Positions 33,953 to 46,787 of a DNA stretch of 64,000 nt are shown here, in pieces. The translations under genes and the position numbers were made by a program. The notes under the pieces were generated by a model. That model had not been told where the DNA came from. It searched no databases and saw nothing but the letters and a program-made list of their open reading frames with translations. This DNA is from Anaeramoeba flamelloides (Eukaryota; Metamonada; Anaeramoebidae). Each line of letters opens with the position of its first letter. Position 1 is the stretch's first letter. The DNA is taken from assembly GCA_027625915.1 (NCBI GenBank), contig JANTQA010000047.1:16368001-16432000 (forward strand). The letters are read 5' to 3'.

Positions 33953-34589
33953 TTTCTTTTTTTTTTTTTTTGGTTGATACTTTTTTTTTTTGCAAAAGAT
34001 CATGTTGAAAAAACAAAAAGATCTTCTTAAATACCAATAATCACTAATTTAATTGAGACTATGTAATGTATTTTTAAATGGATTTAATTTATTAGTAAAA
34101 AATCTTGTTGTAAACTTTTTTTCACAGAAAGTTCAGTAATAAAAAATTGGTAATGCTTATTTCAAAAATCGTGGCTCACTTTTTTTTAGTTTTTCAGTTT
34201 TTTTTTTTTTAATTTTTAATATATCATGCTTTTATATATTTAGAATGATTAAAAAATGAATTACAAATTGATTTAATTATTTGTTATTCTTGAATATTAA
34301 AGGATAATTTTTTTTTTTTCAATTTATTATTTCGGTGAGTCACAATTTTTGAAATGGAGTTTAGTTTTTTGAGTATTGGGTTTTTGATAAAGATATTTTA
34401 AAAAAGAATTTCCCCTGCTTTTTTTGAAATCAGCTTATTTTTGTATTATAATTAAACTATATCAAAAAAATAATTATTTGTAGATCTTGTTCAAAAAATC
34501 CGAAAAAAACAATTAATTTCAAAAAAAATTATATTAAATGATAAAATAGCATTAAAAATAAATCCAATAAAAAAAAAAAGAAAAAAAAA

Positions 34590-37500
34590 TTATAATATTT
34601 TATTTCTCATATTTTGTAATTGTTTTAATATTTCAATTAATGGAATTTCCATTTTTTCAGCAATTGCCAATTGATCTTTTTCTTTTAAAGTAAAAAATAA
34701 TTCAGAAAAATCTCCATCTATTATTCCTTTATGAGGAAAATAATACGATCTCCAATCTAAATTATCATTGCCAGAAACGGTTTTAATTTTTTTTTTTAAT
34801 AACATCTGAAGCTGAGAAAAAAAGTTTATTTGAATATTTGAAGTGATATCGATCAAAATGCCAAATGTACCTAATATTGTAGAATAAAAGATTAAATTAG
34901 ATCCTCCAAATTGAATTTGTTGAATTGAATTTATCATTTCGCCAATATGGAAATAACCGATTTTATCAAGATTTAAAGATAATGAATCATTTAAAAGATC
35001 ATTTGATAAAAATGTAGAGGACAATGATAATTTTTGATTTAAAAAATTGAAATTATTATTCGATAATTTTTTTTCAGGTATTTTATAAATTAAAAGGTTT
35101 CCAAATTTATCTCCTGCAAACAATAAATTTTTAGATGTTAAATGGGTTGTTATGAATCGGGGAACATTGTCCTTTGCGTAGAGTTTTAATTTATTATTAC
35201 TATATTGGAAAATAAAAATGCTTTTTGTAATATCCCCAACAAAGATTAAATCTTTTTCAATTGATAATGACACAACAAAATTTAATAATTTATCATTATT
35301 ATTATCATTATTGCTGTTATTATTGTTAAATTCAGTTTTAATAAATATTTGGTTTCGTATAAATTGGAAAATAATTAAACTTGAGCCAATTCCAGCAATT
35401 ATATGATTATTTTTTACTTGTAAACAATAAGGGATATTTGGAACCTTGATTTTTGTTATAAATTTTAATTGCGAATCATTTACTATTTTAAAAATTGTTA
35501 TATAGCCATGTTTACAAGATCTTGGTTTTAAAGTTACTGAGCAGGCCGATCCAACAACCAAATAATAGATATTCTTATTTTCCAAAATTGATATGCTATA
35601 TCCAATTTCATCCTTTTCTAAGAATTGTTGATAAAGAAAATTATTAGGTTCATTTGGATGGATAATTAATATTTTTGAGTCCCATATATCTTTTCTCTTT
35701 TCCTTATTTAATGCTTTTTCATTTTCATAATCTTGTTCATTTTTATTTTCAAGGTTTTTTGTTTTTATAAAATCTCTTAAAATAATAAACATTGTCCCAG
35801 TTTTTTGGTGTGTTATCATTTTTCTTGGCGTATTTTTTAATTTAATTATTGATTCTTGAAATTTTTTATTATTTTGCTCGATGGAAAAATATTTTAAAAT
35901 ATTTTCAGAATTAATTCCAAAAAATCCTTCTGTGATTTCTTTTTGATTAAAACTTGCCAAATCTTCAATTTCTAAATTATTGAGTGGTGCTAATAAAAAT
36001 TTATTGTTTATGAATGAAATTAACCAAATAGAATCAGAAATTAAAATGATTGAATTTTCATTCTGTGTTTGACATTTGATAAATTTAAATTTCTTATTTT
36101 CATTTGTATTTAATTGATGAAAGATCGGTTTATTTAAAATAATATTTGATTTATTAAAAAGATATTGAATTAAAATACCATTTTCTAATCCGATATTAAG
36201 AAAATAAGTACAGTCATTATGATTATTATTATCATTTTTTTGATCATTATTGACATTATTTTTATTATTAAATTGCTGCCTGTTACTGTTGCCATCATTT
36301 TGTAACGAATCTAAACTTGTGTTAATTTTTATTAACGATATTGATTCCGGTTTAGATTCGAGGGTTATTGAAGTTATTGTATGGAGTATTGCATTTTCAA
36401 ATAAAGATACAATAAACAAATAATTATTATTTGTTCCAATAATTAAAAATGGAGATTTATAATGGTTAAAATTAATCGTATTTAAATTAATATCCTTTTC
36501 AGTTTCAATTTCCATATTATTATTTATGTTTTCCTTTTGGTTCTTAATATTATCATTTTCTTTCGGGTTAATTTGAGTAAAATTAAAATTAGTAATTAAA
36601 TCCATTGAACAAATATTTTGAAATTCAATTTTTTCTATTTCAGGTAAATTACCATCTTTCAATAATTCAAAATAAGCCAGATAAGTATTATTAATACTAA
36701 TTGCGATTTGAATGGGATTAGTTACACAGTGATCAATTTTTTGTTGGTTTAAAGGAGACCAATTAACTACTTCATTTTGTTTCATATGTCTAATGCCATT
36801 GGGATATATTTGAATAACAGAATTATCTAACATTAGTTGGATTTGCAAAGTTTGAACAGTTAAATCTAAAAGATTTGTTTCCAAAATTGGGATTAATTTT
36901 TTTCCGTTAATTTGGAAAAGTAAGGTGAATGAGGAAAAAGAAATAATTAAATATTCATGGAATTGATCAAATATTTTTGATTTTAAAGTCCAAATTCCAG
37001 TTGGTTTGTCTTCAATGGGAATTTTAAAATCGTTTAACTCAGTGATAGGTATCCCATATTCAAGCATTTGAACTGTTGAATTCATTGATGTCCCAGTTAA
37101 ACAATAAATGTTTGTTTTGAAATGGTCTCTTGAGATGATGCTTTGGTTTGTTTCTATTTGGCTTTGTATCTGTGATATTTGGCAATCAATTAAAGGTGAA
37201 ATGTTTACCAGATCATTGATTAAATTTAATGATTTTAATTCATCATTTAATCTATACATTTTTATTTCTTCTTCATTTGTTGGATACATTTCATTTTCTA
37301 TTTTATTACCCCAATTTGTAATTTTATAATAAAAATGGGTGCTAAAATTTGAACTAGAAAATAAATAATTTTTACCAATTAATATTAAATCCGTTGAAAT
37401 TGGTATTGTATCAAAATAAGATATCGTTAAATTATTTATTGAACTATTTGAATCAAATGTTAAAATTAATTTATAAAGATCTCCTAAATCGTTTTGAAGA

Positions 37501-40500
37501 AGGAAATGATATTTTAAAAAATTGCTTTCAGATTCTTCACTAAAACAATAAATCCCACAATTTATATTTTGACATTTTTGTAATTGTTTGCAATTTTCTC
37601 GAATTGGGATGCTTATCGATTTTTCTTCTTGTTGGGATTGGTTAAAATAACTAACTTTTTCTTCAGCACACATTATTAGACCTCCATTTATTTTAAATTT
37701 TTCATTATTAGGCACTATATATTGTTTGTTTGTTTTTAAAAAAATATGTGGGTAGTAGATTTTAAGTTAAAAGATTGAAAAATATTTTATGAGTTGGTTT
37801 ATTTGTTTAATAAGAAAGGAAGGGGGGGGGGATTAAATTAAAAAAATAGAAGTTTTTTTAGAAGAAAATATTAATAATTTCATGAAGACAAACAAATTAA
37901 AAAAAAAAAAAAAAAAAAAAAAGATGGGAGTTAACATAGATTAATTGTTTGCTTATTATTTCTTTTTTTTTTTTTCCATCAAAATTAACAATTTAACTTG
38001 AAAAAATGATTTGAGAATTGAATACATTTTCCCGGAAAAGAAACAGAAAATACATATTGGTGTTCGTCACATTTTTTAAAATAAAAATCCATACATTAAA
38101 TTTGTTAAGTGAGTAATTGTTTATATTTCTTGAAACTGAAAGGCGTCATTTTACCCCGATTTTTTTTCCACTGAATAAGTTTCTGATTATGCAAATTTTT
38201 TTTTAAAACCTTTAAAAAAAAATGGAAAAAGAAAAAATACCAATTAAAATCTCCTAAATAATTAGTAATTTTTAGAATTATCATTAATTGATTAATGTAA
38301 ACAAATAAATTTAATTATACAATTGGTGAGTATTATTGTGATGGGTTGAATGTTAATGATTTATTTTTCTCACAAAAGGTGAAAAAAAGTATAAATTATG
38401 TTCAAAGAAAAAGTATTTTTTAATTTAAGTTTTCAATTGATTACAAAAAAAATTATCCAAAAAAGATGAATTTTTTTTTTATTATTAATTTTTTTTTTGA
38501 AAAGAGGAAATTAATTTCAGTTTACAGCTGATAGGTTTTTTTTGAATCTCTCAAATATCCCCGAAAATACCAGAAAATCGAAAATACCCGAAAATTTTTT
38601 AACAACCAAAAAAACTCTTTTTGAACAACTTTTAAGAAACCCTAGAACATATACACTCAGTTTAGCAGTAAAATTAGAATTTTATTGTAGAACATTTTTT
38701 TTTTTCTGAAAAATATAACCTTGAAAAAATTGCAAATTTTGGGGAATAATATTCAACCCATTTTGTTTGAAAGGAATTGGTATCTTAGATGACTGTAACA
38801 TTTCTGATCATTTCGAAATGGTATTACCAAATGAGAGAAAATGACCCTGTAATGACTATTTCTAGTTGTGTCTCATTACCCATAATTTTGTAATCTTAAA
38901 GACAATCCAAAAATAACCGAGTGATATCTAATCGTATAATACCCATGTGTCCTTTTCAAGGTGACCCAAGCCAAACCTGATTTAACTTACCATTCCTAAC
39001 GAGAAATTGGTTTAACCAAAACATACCCATTCCGAACCTAACACAACCCAAACCAATATCCTGGCATACACATTTGCTTACCCTAATAAGTACCAATCAT
39101 GACTCAAATATACTCAAAAGGTGACAAAAACTCTTCAGAGGAGTTTAAAGTAGAAAATTCAAAAAAAAAATATTTTGTCTTAAATTAAAATTGTTATTTT
39201 ACAGTTAAACTGAGTATATTGGCACGAGGGTTTCTTAGAAGTTGTCCAAAAAGAGTTTTTTTGGTGGTTAAAAAATTTTCGAGTATTTTCGATTTTCGGG
39301 TATTTTCGGGAAGATTTCAAACACCAGTTTTCCAGAATTTAAAAGAATTGAGTTAAATCCTTGATTTTATTCTATTCTTTTGAATTCTGGAAAACCACTG
39401 TTAGCTCTTCTTGAGTTTTCTGTTTATTTGTAAAACCAATAGATTTTCGTTAGATTTTTTTTACTTTAGAAATAAACCGAAAATTTTAATAAATTTTCGG
39501 TTTATTTCTAAAATAAAAAAAACCTAGAACACTTAACATATAAAACAGAAAACTTCAAGAAAAGCTAGGCACTCTACAGCACTTTACGGCACTCCACAAC
39601 ACTTGACAGTACTTATAATATTTATACATTTTATGTTTCGAAAGTTTAATAAAGAATCATAATTTTCATCTATCATTAACTAATGATAAGATAAATAACG
39701 AATCTTCATTTTGAATAATAGCAAAAGTATTATTATTTTTGTTTCTTTGGATAAAGTCAAAAAAGATGAATTTGATTCATCTATTAACAACCAACATATA
39801 GTCTCACATTTTTAATTTTTTTACTAGTATTTGAATAATCAATGGGAATAAATTTCCACTTCATTTTACTATTTTTTCTTTCTTCGTTCTAAGTAACTAT
39901 TTAAAAGTTAATTTAATTTCTTCAACTTTTGAGAAGAAAATATAGCAAACTATTATTGATAATATCTCAAAAAAAAAGAACTTATAAGGATCTTATCTTT
40001 CAGAATTTTTAAACGAGGAAGTTGTTTTTAATATTTTTAATTTAGATTTAAATCGATAACCCACATTCTGATGTAAAAATGTGAGAGAGAAAAAAAAATG
40101 TGAAACGCACTTATAACGTAAAAAATTTTTATTTTTTAAAGTTTTAAAAAAGTTATTTTCTTGTTTTCAAATAAGGAAAAAAAATTGCAAAATGATTTTA
40201 AAAAAATTTTCAATTAGAAAAAATTGCAAAAAAATGTTTAGCCTTGCTTACAAGAATCATTTATAACAATCCGAATCATTTTTGTCAGAAAAAAATTGAT
40301 TTTGAATTTTGAGGTTAAAATTACAAAAATTTAAAAATACCTTTCAAGAAAATTTTAAAGTGAAAAATCAAATTTCAATTTTTGAACAAAAACACAATCT
40401 CTAAATAAAATTTTTAAATTTATTGTAATTTTTTATGATTAAAACTATCCTTCTTAAATAAATACAATTATTTTTCAATATGTCCAATAAAACAATTTTT

Positions 40501-41944
40501 TGTTTAACCAAAAGAATTATCTTGTTGAAGAAAAAAAAATCTTTATATTAATATTGCTGATAATAAAGTCTATTTGTGGCATAATAATATTGAAAATGGT
40601 AATAAACAGAGTAAAAAAAAAAATTTAATAATATAAGTAAACAAAATGAATTTAATAATTCTCTTTTTCATAAAAAATGGAAAAAAAAAATTGATCTTAT
40701 GGAAAAATTTTCTTTTCTGAGGTTTCTTATTTAGATTAGAATTTTTTGACATTTCTAATCTACAAAATTTGAAAATATAGAATATCACCAACAATATGTT
40801 TTCATATTTTGACCCGTTGTTGTGAGAGACTGGGCCCTTAATTTAGTTTTCATTTATCAGTCTTTTCAAAAAAAATACACCTTTCAGAAATAGAGCTTTT
40901 TTCAAAAAAGCGAGAACTAAAATATATACGGTGTTTTTAAATTCTGAGTTTGTTTTTCTTTGGATATTCATGAAGAACTGCACTATAATTATTTTAAAAT
41001 GTTCCGTTTGGTTGTTAATTCAACCATCCACAATTTTTGGATTGAATTTGAGATAGCCAAAGTTTTTTTTTTGTTTTTGCTTTTTTTTTTTTTTTTCCTT
41101 TCTTTTTGTTTGGTGCTTGATCTTGTGACATTTTCGAAAAGTTGAACAAAAAGTTTGCAAAAAGATCTTTCAAACAGTAAACAAATTTCTTGTGGCCGAT
41201 TTTTCGGGCTCTGTTAAAGACTTTTTCAAAATGGGTTTAGTGGGAAAATAAAAAGAAAAATCAAAAAAAAAAAACGTTACCATTTATAATCAAATTAGAA
41301 GTTTTGTCAATTATCGTTCTCTTTTTTTCTTGAATGTTTTGGAATTGATTGCCGATCTGGTATTCAACTAAATTTGTTGTTCCAATTGAATTCTTACAAT
41401 CTATCTCGATCGTAAAAAAAGTATCATTTAATGAAGACCAACACACATCTAAAAAAAAGGAGCATAGCCTTTGTGACTTAAAAGAAATTGTTTTTTCAAT
41501 AGAATACTTGGAGTTAGCTTTTTGGATCGTTAAAGCCAATAGTGACGACTCAATTGCCGAAATTAGTAAAGTTTGCTTTTGGGAAATCATCATTTGCCCT
41601 GGTTGTGTTCTTTTGAATCCCTTTTCTGTGACTTTCTGCTGCAAGACACAATCAAGTTTCTGGTTGTGTGAATTGAATTTGATTAAAGACAAAAATCCAC
41701 CATCGCTTAGAACTGCAATTAGATCCCGATCTTCAGATGGAAGCCTTAAAAGGCAAACGCTTTTAATAAACCCAAATGTGTCAAGATTTGTTGTTTCAAT
41801 TAGTGAATGCGAAGCAAGACAATATAAGGTCAAAACACGCCCATTCGAGACAACAAGATCTTCTTTTCCTGCTTGAATAAAATTTCCTTTAATACTTTGC
41901 AATATACTTGTTGGTTGTTGAAGAGTTAAATGATAAAAGGCCAT
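34590..41944 (-). CDS. SF3B3: Splicing factor 3B subunit 3 (SAP130/Rse1)
   Basis: Scaffold of the SF3b complex in U2 snRNP, which holds SF3B1 at the branch site during spliceosome assembly in the nucleus. Exons 41944-41281 and 37714-34590 join in phase 1 into 1262 aa (human 1217). N-terminus MAFYHLTLQQPTSILQSIKG parallels MFLYNLTLQRATGISFAIHG; VPGQ-like TQPGQMMIS and LLISAIESS follow. The join restores NLIINVPNN...GGLIMCAEEKVSYFN, matching LITVPGG..GVLICSENYITYKN. The second exon has KYHFLLQNDLGDLYKLILTF and ISYFDTIPIS. The C-terminal CPSF_A region spans about 935-1225, with GDKFGNLLIYKIP, YFHIGEMINS and RSYYFPHKGIIDGDF (from about 1210). This fits SF3B3 better than its paralogues DDB1 and CPSF160. 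Asn-rich loops (for example NNNNSNNDNNND) are inserted between blades. The single intron is 3566 bp. Its 5' end is divergent from the RasGAP-like gene. Confidence 0.97.
38540..39318. mobile_element. Long-TIR foldback element with GC-richer core
   Basis: Arms of about 130 bp (38555-38690; 39190-39318) are inverses, with words CGAAAATACC, CCAAAAAAACTCTTTTTG and CCCTAGAACATATACACTCA. The core (38940-39070) is unusually C-rich for this window, with repeated AACC/CATACCC words. No coding frame. Confidence 0.7.
39328..39610. repeat. Hairpin-module cluster C
   Basis: H1 (39328-39394), then H3 whose arms (39408-39431 and 39540-39564) enclose H2 (39468-39509, AAACCGAAAATTTTAAT pairing with AAATTTTCGGTTT), then GCTAGGCACTCTACAGCACT and further GGCACTC words. 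Same modules as cluster B, with the GGCACT motif at the opposite end. Confidence 0.75.
40180..40838 (+). repeat. Dispersed repeat, family 5 copy A
   Basis: Colinear with 61840-62660 plus 63231-63262: ACCAAAAGAATTAT, TTAATATTGCTG, GAATATCACCAA and finally GTTGTTGTGAGAGACTG (GTTGTCGTGGAAGACTG in the other copy). Confidence 0.55.
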
Positions 41945-44900
41945 TCAAATAAAGTTGGTATGAAAAGAAAGCAAAACAAGTAAAAAAAAAAAAGTAAAAA
42001 ATAATTCAGGATCTTTTATGTTTTGCTGAGGTTTTTGATTGAAATCTCGTATTATATTCAGTAATAGTTTGTAACAAAGGTGAGGGACTTGAAATTAGAT
42101 TTAAAACAAGAAAACATGGGTATTGTATATTAATATTCAAGGAGTAAAAACTTTTCAAGTATTTTTAGAGTATCTTGATTATTTCTTGTTAAGGTGTAAT
42201 TTCAAGAATAAAGTGTCTTTCTATTTTGAGGCCACCAACAGAGAAATATATTTGAATGAATTTTAATAAAAAGATTTTGATAATTACAGCTGATAAATTC
42301 AAATAAATATCTGAAAATTTTCACTTCAATTTCCATTTTACAAATTTTTTTACACAAGCTTTGATTAAAGCACTTTATAAAGTCATGTGTAGAGAAACTT
42401 TGTAAAATTGGTTTTAGTTTCAAAAGATTCATTCTCTTGAGTTGTTTTATTTATTGAGATTGAGATTACAAAAATGGAAATTGAACAAAAAATTTTATTC
42501 AATTTATTTGAATTTATCAGTATTGATAAAATAATGTGTCTCGAAAAAAATTTATCAGTATTTTAAAAATTAAAAGTAGTGGTTCTTTTTTTGACAAGAT
42601 CTATACATTAATCGTTCAAATAAACCAATAATCAGCATTAAGTCTATATGATATTGATTTCTTAAAGTTCTATAATTAAAAAGGACAATTCAAAAAACAA
42701 AGATCAAATTGGTTTTTTTTATCTAAAAAAATAGTTAATTTTAAATAATTCTTTTATCGTCCTAAAAATAAAAAATTTCAAATTAATTGAAAATATTAAC
42801 AAAAAATTTTGAACAAATTGATTTTATAATTTTAATTTCACTGAAAAAATCCAGGATTTTATCTTTTAAATTGATTTAAACGTGGGTACACTATCCTGTA
42901 TTGAATTGATTAAATATTGAAACAATAAGAAAAATAAGAACAGATTATATTTTGAAGTACAAATTATAGATTTTTAAACACACACTATTTTGATCCATGT
43001 ATTATTAATCAGACGAGATGATACAATCAAATTTAATCCCGTTTATCTAAAATATTAAATTTAGTTATATTTTTTATTTAAGTGATAATGTAGCTAAAAT
43101 AATAGTTCACAGTATAGGTTATCTTTAAAAAATCAAAAGACAAAAATTTATTTCTAAACAAATACAAAAAAAAAACTTTCAAGATAATTTTTATTAACAT
43201 TATTTAAAACAAATAATAAATAAGCATCAATACAACAATAAGAAGTAACAAAGTAAAAAGAAGAAAGAAAAAAATTAACAATGCAGAAAAAGAGAGTGAA
43301 TTGTTTGAAAGAAAGTCAAAAAAAAATATCAAAAAAATAATTAAGAAATTTTTACAAAAAAATTTTTTTTTGTGAGTACGAAAAAAAATACCTAACCTGA
43401 TGATAATCTCTAGTAAGATTTTTAATTGTTAATATTATGAAATTCCTGAATAATTTCTTTTATATAAGATCAAATCCACTTATGATGAATCAATCCTTTA
43501 TATTTATAACTCTTCCACCTATGAGTATGGTAACTAATCAAATTACACCTTTTCAAATTATTCTTCAGACAATCTTAAACAATAAATGTAATTCTGATTG
43601 TCCAAATTAATAGTAAACCAAACCCTCTATAAAACACTATTGTTTTTCAAAATAAGTGATCTGCTTATACTATCAAACAATTACTTGAGTACCCTATAGA
43701 CACCTTACTTTAATGAACTTTAGGTGGATTTTTTACTGAGTTCCTAAAATAAATTATTTTGTTGTAAAAAGGATTTGATTTTATATATAAAAAGAAATTA
43801 TACAAAAATTTCATAATATTATATATTACGAATATTACCAGGGATTTTTTTCATGTTGGTGATTTTTTTCAATGCTATGCTATAAAAAATGGTTTTTTAG
43901 GGTCTAAGGTTAAAAAATCCTTCTCGTCCCCCCCCCCCCCCTTATTTTAGGGATATAGATATATATATATATATATTGAAGGTGTATTTATTGTATTACA
44001 TTGTTCGTTTCTTTCAAAATTTCTGTTTTTTAATAATTATATAATGATAGGTCGATGTGAGAAGATATATTTTTTTGTGTTTATTCAGAAAAAGTTATTC
44101 AACCAGATGCAGAGAAATGAAAATTAAGTGATTTGATGATTCTTTAATTAAAAAACAAAATTCAAAATTCAAATCTCAATTATAACACTCAACTAAAGAA
44201 ATATTTATAAATTGATCTAATATTGAAATTACAGAAAAAAAAATGTGGAATGATATTATTATATTATTTTAAAATAAAACAAAACTTTGGACTATTGAAA
44301 CATAATACCATATTCACAAGTTATTGATAATAAAAAATTTGGGTTGTTTAACGAGTGTAAAACTATTATTTAATTTTATTTAATTATCTTGAAAGAACAA
44401 AATTGGAATTATTATAACTATTTTATAAGAGTTAAAATGTCTTAAAAAAATAATAGAGATTGTATCTTTCCCAATTTTCAAAAAAAAAAAATTTCATTAA
44501 AATATTATCACTGCCAATATGTAACTAAGATTATGAATATTATTCAGATTAAAAAAAAAATCAGTTGAAAAAAGTCTATTGATTGTTACAAATCAATTAA
44601 TTTTTTTTGTGATTTCAAATAATGGTGGCTACGAATTGGTCGATGACATAAAATAATTCCCTAGATGTGAACTATCATAAAATGAAAAAAATATATTTTT
44701 AGGAATTTTTAATAAAGGTGTATTTTCAAATGTTTAATAATAATAAATATAAAAAAATCATCATTTGTTTTAAAAAAATAAGAATTAAACAAAATTAAAA
44801 AGATATTTAATGAATTAAATCAAAACTAAAACAATTTGTATAATTAGAATGGTTCATTTTAAAAAATTTGACTGAAAAATATTTTTTTTATTTTATTTTT

Positions 44901-46787
44901 TTTTTAACCTTAATCCAGCTAATGAATTAGCTATTATATCTTTTAATTAGTTACTAAGGATCATAAGGTACAATGTGTAATGTAGACCGGATCAAAATTT
45001 TGGTCCAAGTGCACAATAAATTTAATAAATGTGTCCAAAAAAAAAAAAAAACCTTCACATGGTACAAATTTTGTCTTTCAATAATAAACTGGGTAATCGT
45101 TTTTAATTTTTGTTCGAATAGAGCATCAAAGTTAATGTCAAATAATATACCTAAGACCAAATCAATTTTGAAAGTAAGCTCGTTGGTATTTTTAGTAAAA
45201 ATTATTTATTATATAACTCAATTTATTTATAATTATTCAAAATTTTCTACCTATAATTTTTCAATTATTTTATATTTTTTCTTCACAAAATTTTCTTTGA
45301 AATTATTCCTCTACTTTTTGAGAATAATTTTAGCTTTTGATACTTCATTTTGAAATTTTTAATTTTAACAATAGATTTTAAAAAGTTAAAACCATATTTA
45401 ATATTATTTTTTTTTTAATCAATATTCTTTAATCTTTTAATTCATCAACTTTTAAGAAAAGTAAAACTCAGATTTTAATATGAAAAACAACATTACTAAT
45501 TCTACATGGTTATTTTAACTCTGTTTGTTTAACTTTTGATCTTGCATTTTAAATCGAACTCATTAGTTCAGCAAAAATTAAAAGTGTGGTTTAAGGCAGG
45601 TACTTTCTAAATGAATTCTTGGTATACCTCGCAAATGCTCTCCTTTTATTTTGGTTAAGGTTCAGACATTCTCTTACCAAAGTTTATAATAATTTTTTTT
45701 TGTTTTTAATTTTGTTCTTTTATAAATACCGGCTTCCCATAAAAGTAGTAAAGAAGAGTAATATTGATTTTGGGGAAAATTAATCAATTGTATTGAGTTA
45801 TAAATACAAAACCATTAATAACTGACCTAAATGAAAAAAGAATTGAATTAAGATCTTCTTAACTTTATTTATAAGGGATTGTTGAATAAAATTTAAGAGT
45901 AGAACAAAAAATAAGACTCAAAAATCCATTTTATGTAATAAATAAATGTTTTTTTAATCTTTGAATAAAAGGTCTTGAGAGCCTTTACCAAATGAAAAGT
46001 AGGTTTTTGTAATGTGTGATCAGAAGAATTCATTTGGAACTTTCCTCCTTAATAAAGGAAACAAGAAAGAAAATTTAAAATTGAAAAAGCCTCCACAACT
46101 TTCCATCTCCAAATAATATAAAAAGATTTCTCAAAAAGTCTAAAGCCTTCGTATCGATGACACTATCTTATGTTTGTTTAAAACCTTATGAGTTTCTTTC
46201 TTGATCAAATTAAAAGATCTTTCAAAAACAATGAAAAGATATTTTTTTAGTGTCTATTTAGGCTCTTGGTTGGAGTGGTTCTTTCAAAAAATTGTACTTA
46301 TTTGTGTTTGAAGGTCACAGTTAACAAATTTTAGTTATTTGGTTGTGGAACAATTTCATTTGTTGAAACTTATTACACACTACTTGAGTGTAACTGTTTT
46401 TTTGTTTACTCCAAAGATAAATTACAAAATTTCAGTTCTGCGTAGAATTTTTTTGTAATTCCTTTATTTTTTTCAAAAGGAACAAAAAATATTTTTCCAG
46501 TCCTTCACATTCTCAACTTTTGAAACACATTATTGAAAACACACACACAAGTTAAAGTCAACAAATTGGAATTTTAAATTGAATAGAAATTTTTTTATTA
46601 CTTGACATTTTCAGGAAAAATAAAGTTTCAAAAAATGTAAAACCAGTTCACAAAATATAAAAAAATAATCTAAATGAGAAGTTAAAAAATTTTTACAAAA
46701 ACCCAAGTTTTGTATTTTTATTTTTTTATTTTTCCTTGTTTTTTGTGAATTTTAACAACTTTCAAAGGGTTTTGAAATTCAACTAAA
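41945..46787. other. Intergenic stretch between divergent SF3B3 and the RasGAP-like gene
   Basis: 4.8 kb without a supportable gene. It holds a repeat shared with 31960-32110 (43450-43760), a 14-C run (about 43927-43940) and a (TA)n tract (43957-43977). Small opposite frames at 44954-45353 are not convincing. 46010-46330 has somewhat higher complexity but no coherent frame. Confidence 0.6.

Larger units (their letters stand above)
31558..34589. other. Intergenic stretch between USO1 and SF3B3
   Basis: Holds a repeat shared with 43450-43760 (about 31960-32110), a second foldback element (32205-32412), a family 4 copy (32745-32980), a decayed family 2 copy (about 33330-33790) and long T tracts. 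No gene seen. Confidence 0.65.
37715..41280 (-). other. SF3B3 intron (3566 bp)
   Basis: Donor AATG|GTAACG, acceptor AATATATAG|TG, phase 1. Contains a foldback element (38540-39318), hairpin cluster C (39328-39610) and a repeat shared with 61840-63262. A G run is at 37822-37831. Confidence 0.95.

Noticed and set aside
41349-41876. 175-aa plus-strand frame
   Set aside because: Antisense to SF3B3 exon 1, whose minus-strand reading matches the family.
44954-45353. Opposing frames with some exon-like residues
   Set aside because: Both strands are open because of low complexity; no family similarity, no splice context.
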